Assembly: GCF_009765165.1 (NCBI RefSeq)
Contig: NZ_VLNU01000001.1
Location: forward strand, 992,001-1,056,000
DNA length: 64,000 nucleotides
Reading direction: 5' to 3'
Source of the DNA: Lysobacter panacisoli
GTDB lineage: Bacteria > Pseudomonadota > Gammaproteobacteria > Xanthomonadales > Xanthomonadaceae
Part shown: positions 45,298 to 53,638 of the stretch, piece by piece
How positions within the stretch are numbered: the stretch's first letter is position 1
Layout: every line of letters begins with the position of its first letter
The notes under the pieces: model-generated
What the model was told of the DNA's origin: nothing
Databases searched by the model: none
Seen by the model: the letters and a program-made list of their open reading frames with translations, nothing else
Program-made: the position numbers and the translations under genes

Positions 45298-47550
45298 TCA
45301 GCCATTCCCCGGGGCGAACGGAAATTCGAGGGATTCGTAGTATTCGAGCGGATGCTCCGGCGGCGCTTCGCCTTCCGGCAGCGGACGCTGCGAAAACGTC
45401 TGGAAGTAGGCGATGCTTGCGTCGCGCCACCACTTCGCTTCCTTCTCCTGGATCGCGAGGAATGTGGCGACCTGTGCGTGGCGCTCGGCGTCGATGCGAC
45501 CGCGCAGACCGTTCCAGGTATGTCGCATGCCGCCGACGTAGCCGACGCCTTGCGAATAGCGATGCACCAGTTCGTCCCACAGCGGGCGACCGGACTTCGT
45601 CGTGTAGTCCCACGGGACGTGGTGGAACCACAACAGGAACTGCTCCGGCGTCTTCGCCGCGTCGTCGAACGCGCGCGCGACCGGTGGCGCGTACTGCGAC
45701 ACCGCATCGCTGCCATGCGTGGTGCGATCGAAGCCGATGCCGTCCTTCGTCGCGCGGTGGTAGTACACCGAGGTCCAATCCGCGCGCGGGCCGCCTTCGA
45801 CCCACGGGCCGGGACCGTAATGGTGACTGCGGCCCATCAGGTGATGCAGGCCGAGCGGCGTCATGTAATCCACGACCGCCTCGCGCGATCCCATCATCAT
45901 GCCGACGATGGGCTGCACGACGTCGGCGTCGTTGGAGAACGTCATCCGCGTCCATTCCTGCGCGATGTCGCGGGCCGACAGGTGCGGATTCCATGCGAGC
46001 CTGCCGTACACGTACCAGTTGGCCTGGTCGAAATGGGAGCCGCTCCAGTTGCGGTCGCTGCCGATGTTGGCGACGCCGGCCATGCCTGTCAGTGCGTACT
46101 TGTGCAGCGAGCCGTCGACGACCTTCGCCACCGTCGAGCCCAGGCCGCGCACCTGCGTGTCGGCTTCCAGCGTTTCCTCGAACAGCGGGCCAAGGTACGC
46201 CAGGTGCGTGGCGAAGCCGAGGTACTCCTTGGTGATCTGGAATTCCATCATCAGCGGTGTCTTCGGCATCGCGCCGAACAGCGGATGGAACGGTTCGCGT
46301 GGCTGGAAGTCGATGGCGCCGTTCTTCACCTGCACCATCACGTTGTCGCGGAACTTGCCGTCGAGCGGCACGAACTCGTTGTATGCCTGCTTGGCGCGGT
46401 CGTCCGGCGTTTCGTGCGAGTACACGAACGCGCGCCAGATGACCTTTCCGCCGTGCGGCTTCACGGCGTCGGCCATCATGTTGGCGCCATCGGCGTGGGT
46501 GCGGCCGTAGTCCTGCGGACCCGGCTGGCCTTCGGAGTTGGCCTTGACCAGGAAGCCGCCGAAGTCGGGGATCGCGCGGTAGATCTCGTCGGCCTTGTCG
46601 GCCCACCACTTGCGCACGGCAGGATCGAGCGGGTCCGCCGTCTTGAGCCCGCCGATCTCCACCGGCGCGCTGAAGCGCGCGCTCAGGAACACGCGGATGC
46701 CGTAGGGACGGAACACGTTCGCCAGTGCCGCCGCCTTGGCGATGTACATCGGCGTCAGCTGCTGCGCGCTCGCATTGACATTGTTGAGCACGGTCGCATT
46801 GATGCCGATGGACGCGTTGGCACGGGCGTAGTCGGTATAACGCGGGTCGAGATAGTCGGGCAGCTTGTGCCAGTCCCAGATCGATTCGCCGGCGTATCCG
46901 CGTTCGACGTGGCGATTGAGGTTGTCCCAGTGGTTGAGCATGCGCAGCTGCGTGCGCGGCGCTTCACGGATGTCGAGCGCATCGACCGGCGCGCGCGTCT
47001 GCAACAGGCGCAGGTAGTGGAACGCGCCGTACATCGCACCGATGTCGTCGTTGGCGGCGATGACCGTGGCCGGACGTCCGTCCACGCGCACGCTGCGGAT
47101 GAGGTAGCCCTCGCGGCCAAGGTCCTTCGTCTTCAGCTTCAGGGCAGCGATCGGCTTCGATGAGGCCGGCGTCCCGACGATGAGCGTGCCATCGCCGTCG
47201 ACGCCCGCTGCCACGACCGGTTCGGTGCCGAGCAGGCCGGACAGGCCGCGCAGCAGTTCTGCACGCGTCGCGGCCTGGGTCGGCGTGGCATCGCCGGCGA
47301 CGAGCCGGGTCGCGTGAGCGCGGTAACCGGTGGACTCCGCGCCCGCGATGGGGCGGTAGCGCAGCCACAGGTCGTAGCCGTCCTCGGCGTGGGCGGCGAA
47401 CGCGGGCAGCAGCGTCGTGCACAGGCACAGCACCATCGCCGCGGCGGCGCGTCGGAACGGGCCGGCCAGCCGGCGCGGGATCGCCCCCTTGGCCTGACGT
47501 ACGCTGTCGCCGGCCGGGCGGTATGCCCGTACCATGTGCAAAGCTCTCAT
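45298..47550 (-). CDS. GH67 alpha-glucuronidase
   Basis: A 750-residue enzyme with a long basic N-region before a hydrophobic signal (AAAAMVLCLCTTLLPAFAAHA, ending near residue 50). GH67 blocks are SIWDWHKLPDYLDPRY, the acid region FLVKANSEGQPGPQDYGRTH, the two-carboxylate base region FVPLDGKFRD and IDFQPREPFHPLFG, and the late HHVPWDYTTKSGRPLWDELV. It removes 4-O-methylglucuronic acid from the non-reducing end of aldouronic acids. It heads the operon and diverges from the LacI regulator; in Xanthomonas the equivalent is agu67A. No xyl-box was seen in the 101-base divergent gap. Confidence 0.95.
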   Translation of the reverse strand: MRALHMVRAYRPAGDSVRQAKGAIPRRLAGPFRRAAAAMVLCLCTTLLPAFAAHAEDGYDLWLRYRPIAGAESTGYRAHATRLVAGDATPTQAATRAELLRGLSGLLGTEPVVAAGVDGDGTLIVGTPASSKPIAALKLKTKDLGREGYLIRSVRVDGRPATVIAANDDIGAMYGAFHYLRLLQTRAPVDALDIREAPRTQLRMLNHWDNLNRHVERGYAGESIWDWHKLPDYLDPRYTDYARANASIGINATVLNNVNASAQQLTPMYIAKAAALANVFRPYGIRVFLSARFSAPVEIGGLKTADPLDPAVRKWWADKADEIYRAIPDFGGFLVKANSEGQPGPQDYGRTHADGANMMADAVKPHGGKVIWRAFVYSHETPDDRAKQAYNEFVPLDGKFRDNVMVQVKNGAIDFQPREPFHPLFGAMPKTPLMMEFQITKEYLGFATHLAYLGPLFEETLEADTQVRGLGSTVAKVVDGSLHKYALTGMAGVANIGSDRNWSGSHFDQANWYVYGRLAWNPHLSARDIAQEWTRMTFSNDADVVQPIVGMMMGSREAVVDYMTPLGLHHLMGRSHHYGPGPWVEGGPRADWTSVYYHRATKDGIGFDRTTHGSDAVSQYAPPVARAFDDAAKTPEQFLLWFHHVPWDYTTKSGRPLWDELVHRYSQGVGYVGGMRHTWNGLRGRIDAERHAQVATFLAIQEKEAKWWRDASIAYFQTFSQRPLPEGEAPPEHPLEYYESLEFPFAPGNG

Positions 47551-47651
47551 GCGCAATCCTGTTTCACGGTATTGATGGGGGTGCATCGCACGCGCGGCGC
47601 ATCCTGCTTGGCGCGCTGCGTTCTGCCGCAGGCCGACAGAAGGAAGGAACG

Positions 47652-48716
47652 TTGGAGAAGACCAGGAAATCCATTCGCCGCAAGGGACACGCCGTCACCA
47701 TCGACGAAGTGGCCGCGCTGGCGAACGTTTCGCCGATGACGGTGTCCCGCGTCGTCAATGGCCAGGGCAAGGTCCGCGACACCACGCGCGAACGCGTGAT
47801 GCGCGCGGTGAAGGAGCTGGACTACACGCCCAACCTCGCCGCCAGTTCGCTCGCCGCGGCGCAGCACACGCGCATCGCGCTGATCTACACCAACCCCAGC
47901 TCGGCCTATCTGCGTGAGTTGCTGGTCGGCGCACTGCGCGGCGCGGCGCGCACGGCGGCGCAACTGATGATCGACAGCTGGGACAACTACAACGCCGAAG
48001 CGCAGCGCAACGCCGCGCGCGCCCTTGGCAAGAGCGTGGCCGGCGCGATCCTGCCGCCGCCGCTGTGCGAATCCAAGGCGGTGGTGTCGGAGCTGGTGGC
48101 GGCCGGCATCCCGGTAGTCGCGATCGCATCGGGCCGCTTCAGCCAGGAAATCTCCAGCGTGCGCATTGACGATTTCCGCGCCAGCCAGGAGATCACCGCG
48201 CACCTGATCTCGCTCGGCCACACGCGCATCGGCTACATCAAGGGCCATCCGAACCAGACCGCCAGCGCGCGCCGTTACGAAGGGTTCCAGGCCGCGCACT
48301 CGCAGGCCGGGATCGAGGTCGACCATTCGCTGGTGCAGCAGGGTTACTTCACCTACCGCTCGGGCCTCGAAGCCGCGGAGAAACTGCTCGCGCACAAGAA
48401 GCCGCCGACCGCGATCTTCGCCAGCAACGACGACATGGCCGCGGCTGTTGTATCGGTCGCGCACCGGCGCGGACTGGATGTGCCGCGCGACCTGTCGGTG
48501 GTCGGATTCGACGATACGTCCGCCGCGACCACCGTGTGGCCGGAGCTCAGCACGATCCACCAGCCGATCGCCGCGATGGCGGACTCGGCCGTCGACATCC
48601 TGCTGCGCAACATCCGCCGCAAGGACAAGAGCACGCGCGTGGTCGTCGACCACGTCATCGCGCATCAGCTGGTCACGCGCGATTCGGTCGCACCTCCGGC
48701 CAGGCGCGGCGGATGA
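47652..48716 (+). CDS. LacI-family regulator, XylR candidate
   Basis: A 354-residue repressor-type regulator: helix-turn-helix VTIDEVAALANVSPMTVSRV (15-34), hinge LAASSLAAAQHTRIAL, and an effector domain with FASNDDMAAAVVSVAHRRGL and LSVVGFDDTSAATTVWPEL. The TTG start at 47652 is supported by AAGGAAGG a few bases upstream and by the alignment of the helix-turn-helix near the N-terminus. Genes on both sides are xylan-related (GH67 divergent, xylE convergent). In Xanthomonas a LacI protein in this position (XylR) binds xyl-boxes, so the five sites in this window are its expected targets. Confidence 0.9.
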   Translation: MEKTRKSIRRKGHAVTIDEVAALANVSPMTVSRVVNGQGKVRDTTRERVMRAVKELDYTPNLAASSLAAAQHTRIALIYTNPSSAYLRELLVGALRGAARTAAQLMIDSWDNYNAEAQRNAARALGKSVAGAILPPPLCESKAVVSELVAAGIPVVAIASGRFSQEISSVRIDDFRASQEITAHLISLGHTRIGYIKGHPNQTASARRYEGFQAAHSQAGIEVDHSLVQQGYFTYRSGLEAAEKLLAHKKPPTAIFASNDDMAAAVVSVAHRRGLDVPRDLSVVGFDDTSAATTVWPELSTIHQPIAAMADSAVDILLRNIRRKDKSTRVVVDHVIAHQLVTRDSVAPPARRGG

Positions 48717-48758
48717 AACGTCGTCGCGCCTGGCGGCGGTGGCCTTTCGCATGTTGCG

Positions 48759-50192
48759 TCAGCCTTCCATCTGCTCCAGTTCCTTGCCCTTGGTCTCGTA
48801 GACGTACTTGAGGACAAAGAACACCGACACGATCGCGGCCACGGTGTAGATGCCGTAGGCGCCCGCCAGGCCGATACCGGCCAGCAGGATCGGGAAGGTC
48901 ACGGTGATGGCGAAGTTGCTGGTCCACTGCGCGGCGCCGGCGACAGCCAGGCCCGAGCCGCGGATCTGGTTCGGGAACATCTCGCCGAGCATGACCCACA
49001 TCACCGGGCCCCACGAGGCGTTGAAGAAGATCACGTAGACGTTGGCCGCGACCAGCGCCAGCGTGCCCATGCCGTCGGACAGCACCAGCTTGCCGCCCGC
49101 GTCCAGCGATGCGGTGGCGAAAGCGAACGTCATCAGCGCCAGCGACACGGCCATGCCGACCGAGCCGATCCACAGCAGCGGCTTGCGGCCGATGCGGTCG
49201 ATCAGCAGCACCGTCACCAGGCACGCGCCGATGCTCAGCGCACCGGACAGTACGTTGATCAGCAGCGCGTCGCTTTCGGAGAAACCGACCGCCTGCCACA
49301 GCACCGCGCCGTAATAGAACACGACGTTGATGCCGACCAGCTGCTGGAACGTCGCCAGGCCGATGCCGATCCACACGATCGGGCGGATCTTGCCGGTCGC
49401 CTTGTTGACCAGGTCCGACAGCTGCGGACGGTGGTGGTCCGAGGACAGCGACGCATCGATCTCGGTGAGCTTGGTCTGCGCTTCCGTTGCGCCGTACAGG
49501 CGCGTGAGCACCGCCAGCGCGTCAGCCTTGCGCTTCTTCACGACCAGGTAGCGCGGGCTTTCCGGGATGATCAGCAGCAGCACCAGGAACAGTGCCGACG
49601 GAATGGCCATCATCCAGAACATCCAGCGCCACGCTTCATGGCCCATCCACAGCGGTTGCGTGGACGCACCGGCGGTCTTGGCCAACAGGTAATTGCTGAG
49701 GAATGCGCTGAACAGGCCGCCGATGATGGCGATCTGCTGCACCGTCGCCAGCCGTCCGCGATAGCGCGCGGAGGCGACTTCGGCGATGTAGGCCGGCGAC
49801 ATCACGCTCGCCGCGCCGACGGCGAAGCCGCCGATCACGCGCGCGATGACGAACATCGTCGAACTGCTCGCCGCACCCGAGCCGAGCGCGGAGATCAGGA
49901 ACAACACGGCCGAGATGATCAGCACCGAGCGTCTGCCCCAGCGGTCGGCCAGACGGCCGGCGAAGAACGCGCCGATCGCACAGCCCAGCAGCATGGAAGC
50001 GACTTCGAAGCCGAGGCCGGCCTTGGTCGACTGGAACGCCTGCTGCAGGCCGTCGACGGTGCCGTTGATGACGCCACTGTCGAAACCGAACAGGAAGCCA
50101 CCGATGGTGGCGACGCAACTGACCAGGATGATGAAACGGGTGTTCTCCGCGTTGTTCGCGGACGTGGCACTTTCGAGCATGGCGCTGTTCAT
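48759..50192 (-). CDS. xylE: MFS sugar:proton symporter, XylE-like
   Basis: A 477-residue sugar porter with twelve membrane segments. Family signatures are GGFLFGFDSGVINGT, AGRLADRWGRRSVLI, PESPRYLVVKKRKADALAVL, QQLVGINVVFYYG and the terminal YVYETKGKELEQME. These proteins import xylose, glucose or related monosaccharides. As last gene after xylB and xylA it most likely brings xylose into the cell. ATG 50192 is chosen; ribosome binding there is weak, and an upstream GTG at 50228 cannot be excluded. A hairpin without T-run (CCTTCCCGC/GCGGGAAGG) lies in the gap to xylA. Confidence 0.9.
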   Translation of the reverse strand: MNSAMLESATSANNAENTRFIILVSCVATIGGFLFGFDSGVINGTVDGLQQAFQSTKAGLGFEVASMLLGCAIGAFFAGRLADRWGRRSVLIISAVLFLISALGSGAASSSTMFVIARVIGGFAVGAASVMSPAYIAEVASARYRGRLATVQQIAIIGGLFSAFLSNYLLAKTAGASTQPLWMGHEAWRWMFWMMAIPSALFLVLLLIIPESPRYLVVKKRKADALAVLTRLYGATEAQTKLTEIDASLSSDHHRPQLSDLVNKATGKIRPIVWIGIGLATFQQLVGINVVFYYGAVLWQAVGFSESDALLINVLSGALSIGACLVTVLLIDRIGRKPLLWIGSVGMAVSLALMTFAFATASLDAGGKLVLSDGMGTLALVAANVYVIFFNASWGPVMWVMLGEMFPNQIRGSGLAVAGAAQWTSNFAITVTFPILLAGIGLAGAYGIYTVAAIVSVFFVLKYVYETKGKELEQMEG

Positions 50193-50311
50193 TCGCTTGC
50201 ACTCGTCGTTTGTGGCCGGACCCCTCACCGCGCACTGCGGTGCCCCTCGACTGCGCCTTCCCGCTCCGGCGGCGGGAAGGCACCCGTCACATCATGCGGC
50301 TTCCAGCACCG

Positions 50312-51643
50312 TCAGCGCAGCAGATGCTGATTGAATAGGTTTTCGTAACGCTCCTGCTTGCCGCTGACCTGCGCCGGCTCGCCGTTCTTGAGCGCCAGCG
50401 CGTGCAGGTCGGCCAGGCCGAGCTTGCCCTTGGCGAAGTCCAGGCCCGCGCCGCCGTCGAAGCTGGCGTAGCGTTCCTTGCGCCACTGTTCCCACGGCGA
50501 GGCGGTGAGCAGCGAGTGGGCGACTTCCAGTCCGCGCGCGAACGCGTCCATGCCGCCGATGTGGGCGATGAACAGGTCTTCCATGTCGGTCGACTCGCGA
50601 CGCGCCTTGGCGTCGAAGTTAAGGCCGCCGACGAGGCCGCCCTGGCGCAGCACGACCATCATCGCGCCGACGGTGTCGTACAGGTCGGTCGGGAACTGGT
50701 CGGTGTCCCAGCCGTTCTGCGGATTGCCGCGGTTGGCGTCGATGCTGCCGAGCAGGCCGTGGTCGGACGCGACCTGCAGGTCGTGCTCGAAGGTGTGGCC
50801 CGACAGCGTGGCGTGGTTGGCTTCGATGTTGAGCTTGAAGTCCTTCTCGAGGCCGTGCTGCTGCAGGAAGCCGGCGACGGTGGCGCTGTCGAAGTCGTAC
50901 TGGTGCTTCATCGGCTCCATCGGCTTGGGCTCGATGAGGTAGTAGCCCTTGAAGCCGATGCTGCGGCCGTAGTCGCGCGCCATCGTCAGGAAGCGGGCGA
51001 AATGGTCCAGCTCACGCTTCATGTCGGTGTTGACGAGGCTGGCGTAGCCTTCGCGGCCGCCCCAGAACACGTAGTGCTCGCCGCCCAGTTCGACGGTCGC
51101 GTCGATCGCGGCCTTCACCTGCACCGCGGCGCGCGCGACGACGTTGAAGTCCGGGTTGGTCGACGCACCGTTCATGTAGCGCGGATGCGAGAACAGGTTG
51201 GCCGTGCCCCACAGCAGCTTCACGCCGGTGGCGTTCTGGCGCTCCTTGGCGAGCGCGACCATGTGCTTGAGGTTCTTCTCGTACTGGCCGATGTCCTCGG
51301 CATCCGGCGCCAGGTCGACATCGTGGAAGCAGTAGTACGGCACGCCAAGCTTGGTGATGAACTCGAACGCGGCGTCGACCTTGTTCTCCGCCGTCTGCAT
51401 CGGCGTCGCGCCTTCCCACGGGAACCTGCGCGTGCCCGGGCCGAACGGATCGTGGCCGGCGTTGGTGAAGGTGTGCCAGTAGCACACCGCGAATTTCAGG
51501 TGCTCGGCCATCGTCTTGCCGCCGACCTTCTTGTCGGCGTCGTAGACCTTGAAGGCCAGCGGGTTGTCGGAATCGCGTCCCTCGAACGGGATGCGGCCAA
51601 TGCCGGGGAAGTATTCCTTGGCGCCGATGAAGTGCTTGCTCAT
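50312..51643 (-). CDS. xylA: Xylose isomerase
   Basis: A 443-residue enzyme converting D-xylose to D-xylulose. Class II isomerase features are the start [34 protein letters not shown] with catalytic His/Asp, [30 protein letters not shown] with metal-binding Glu, [19 protein letters not shown] and [20 protein letters not shown] with metal Asp residues. Full length and all metal ligands are present. It lies between xylB and xylE on the same strand, under control of the two xyl-boxes upstream of xylB. Confidence 0.97.
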   Translation of the reverse strand: MSKHFIGAKEYFPGIGRIPFEGRDSDNPLAFKVYDADKKVGGKTMAEHLKFAVCYWHTFTNAGHDPFGPGTRRFPWEGATPMQTAENKVDAAFEFITKLGVPYYCFHDVDLAPDAEDIGQYEKNLKHMVALAKERQNATGVKLLWGTANLFSHPRYMNGASTNPDFNVVARAAVQVKAAIDATVELGGEHYVFWGGREGYASLVNTDMKRELDHFARFLTMARDYGRSIGFKGYYLIEPKPMEPMKHQYDFDSATVAGFLQQHGLEKDFKLNIEANHATLSGHTFEHDLQVASDHGLLGSIDANRGNPQNGWDTDQFPTDLYDTVGAMMVVLRQGGLVGGLNFDAKARRESTDMEDLFIAHIGGMDAFARGLEVAHSLLTASPWEQWRKERYASFDGGAGLDFAKGKLGLADLHALALKNGEPAQVSGKQERYENLFNQHLLR

Positions 51644-51696
51644 GTTCGTGGGAGTCGTTCGTCGATGAAGTGGAAGGGGCGTTGGCGTGGGGGGCG

Positions 51697-53214
51697 TCAG
51701 CGCGGCGCGGTCGCGGACGACGCAGGCCCGTAGAGCTGCTGCGCCGAACCGAGGTGTCGGAGGAACTGCCGGTAATGCGTGGCGTAGGCGGCGACGGCGT
51801 CGGCCTGCGGCTTCGCCGAGGCGGATTCGTCGACGCCCACGTGTTCGCGTGCGATGGCAGCGATGTCGGAGGCCGCACCGGTCGCGCGCGAATGCGCCCA
51901 CAGTGCCTGCAATGCGGCACCGAACGCGGCGCCTTCGGCCTGTTCGGGCACTTGCACGGGCAGATCGAACACGTCGGCGACCATCTGCCGCCATGCCGCG
52001 CTCTGGCTGCCGCCGCCGGTGAGGCGGATCGAGTCGAAGCTCAGACCCTTGGCCTGCAGCGCGTCGAAGCCGTTGCGCAGCGCGTACGTCGCACCTTCCA
52101 TCGCGGCGCGATACATGTTGCCGCGGGTGAGGTTGCCCATGTCCATGCCGGACAGACTGGCGCGCGCGTTCGGCAGATCGGGCGTGCGTTCGCCGTTGAA
52201 GAACGGCAGCATCACCAGCCCGTCGGCGCCCGGCGTCGTGCCGGCCATCACCGCATCGCCATCGCGCGTGCTGAAACCGAACAGCTTCGCGACGTTCTCG
52301 GTGGCGACGGTGCAGTTCATCGTGCAGATCAGCGGCAGCCAGCCGCCGGTGGACGAGCAGAACGCGGCCCAGCCGGCGTCCTCGTCGACGACCGGCCGGT
52401 CCGCGTGGGCGAACAGCGTGCCCGAAGTGCCCAGGCTCATCGTCAGCACGCCATTGGCGACGTTGCCGGTACCGATGGCGGCCATCATGTTGTCGCCGCC
52501 GCCGGCCGCCACGCGCACGTCGCGCGGCAGGCCGAGTTCCTCGGCGATCGCGCGCGAGATGAAGACGCTGCTGTCGGCCTCGACCAGCGGTGGCAGCATC
52601 GCGGAAAGATCGGTGCGCGCATCGGTCGCGGCGAGCATGTCGCGCGACCAGGTGCGCGTGCGCACGTCGAGCCAGCCCGTGCCGGAGGCGTCGCCGTATT
52701 CCATCCAGCGCTCGCCGGTCAGCCAGAAGTTGACGTAGTCGTGCGGCAGTAGGATCGACGCGAGCTTCGCGTAGACCTCGGGACGATGCTTGCGCGTCCA
52801 CGGCAGCTTGGATGCGGTGTAGCCGGCGAGGATCGGATTGCCGGCGAGTTCGACGCTGCGGCGTGCACCGCCGACGGCGGACATGATCTCGTCGCATTCG
52901 GCGCTGGTGCTGGTGTCGCACCACAGCTTGGCCGGCGCGAGCACGTTGCCGTCGCGGTCCACCGGCACGAAACCGTGCTGCTGGCCGGACACGCCGATCG
53001 CCGCGACGCGCGTGCGCAGGGCGGGATCGAGACGGGCGAAGCAACTGCGGATCGCATCGATCCACCACTGCGCATGCTGCTCACGGCTGCCATCGTTGCC
53101 GGCGATCAGCTCCAGCGGCTGGCCGTGGGTGGCGACGATGCGGCGCGCCTGCGGGTCATAGGCGACCAGCTTGACGCTCTGGGTTCCGACGTCCAGACCG
53201 ACGAACAGACTCAC
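51697..53214 (-). CDS. xylB: Xylulokinase
   Basis: A 505-residue FGGY-family kinase phosphorylating D-xylulose to xylulose-5-phosphate for the pentose phosphate pathway. It begins [15 protein letters not shown] (3-17, phosphate loop) and has [13 protein letters not shown] (substrate-binding), [24 protein letters not shown] and [19 protein letters not shown]. The GTG start at 53214 gives the family-standard N-terminus. It heads xylB-xylA-xylE and has two xyl-box-like sites upstream (53255 and 53499), so xylose-dependent control is strongly suggested. Confidence 0.95.
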   Translation of the reverse strand: MSLFVGLDVGTQSVKLVAYDPQARRIVATHGQPLELIAGNDGSREQHAQWWIDAIRSCFARLDPALRTRVAAIGVSGQQHGFVPVDRDGNVLAPAKLWCDTSTSAECDEIMSAVGGARRSVELAGNPILAGYTASKLPWTRKHRPEVYAKLASILLPHDYVNFWLTGERWMEYGDASGTGWLDVRTRTWSRDMLAATDARTDLSAMLPPLVEADSSVFISRAIAEELGLPRDVRVAAGGGDNMMAAIGTGNVANGVLTMSLGTSGTLFAHADRPVVDEDAGWAAFCSSTGGWLPLICTMNCTVATENVAKLFGFSTRDGDAVMAGTTPGADGLVMLPFFNGERTPDLPNARASLSGMDMGNLTRGNMYRAAMEGATYALRNGFDALQAKGLSFDSIRLTGGGSQSAAWRQMVADVFDLPVQVPEQAEGAAFGAALQALWAHSRATGAASDIAAIAREHVGVDESASAKPQADAVAAYATHYRQFLRHLGSAQQLYGPASSATAPR

Positions 53215-53254
53215 GAGGACACGCTCATGGTGGTGTGAACCCGGGCTCCAAAAA

Positions 53255-53268
53255 AGTTAGCGCTACCA
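53255..53268. promoter_or_regulatory. Xyl-box-like operator, proximal site before xylB
   Basis: AGTTAGCGCTACCA; on the gene strand TGGTAGCGCTAACT, one base from the Xanthomonas xyl-box. CCGAAA precedes it on that strand. It lies 41 bases upstream of the xylB start. Confidence 0.85.
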
Positions 53269-53498
53269 TTTCGGTGGCAGGAGGGACCATCACTGGAAGT
53301 AGCGACCAGCATTGTCATGAGTGGCGATCTGGGCCCGGCGGGTAGGACGCACTCTACCAGCGATGCGGAAAAAGCCTTGCTGCAGTGCGGAAATGTGGAA
53401 TCGCGATCGCTTTCGCTCCTTGGCTGGTGAGGCGCCTGCGGAGAGGATCCAGGAGCGCCGAACCCGGTCCCCTGAACGCCCTTGGATCGAAGAAGTAA

Positions 53499-53512
53499 AG
53501 GTAGCGCTAACT
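53499..53512. promoter_or_regulatory. Xyl-box-like operator, distal site before xylB
   Basis: AGGTAGCGCTAACT, with the same TAGCGCTA core, in the opposite orientation to the proximal site. The minus strand again shows CCGAAA just upstream. It lies 285 bases from xylB and 127 bases past the GH3 stop codon. Confidence 0.8.
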
Positions 53513-53638
53513 TTTCGGCCGCCTGAACAGGGCTTTTCGATGCCTGCAGCAGCCCGCTTCCCGACCCCGTCGCCGGGATGGCGATCGGGTCAGGATCGGG
53601 GCGACACGGAGGTCGCCCGCAATGGGCCGGAACGCGCA

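Larger units (their letters stand above)
53215..53638. other. Regulatory gap upstream of xylB
   Basis: 424 bases between xylB and the end of the lipoprotein GH3 gene. It contains two xyl-box-like sites about 244 bases apart in opposite orientation, which would allow looping by a LacI tetramer. No gene or convincing terminator was recognised. Confidence 0.6.
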
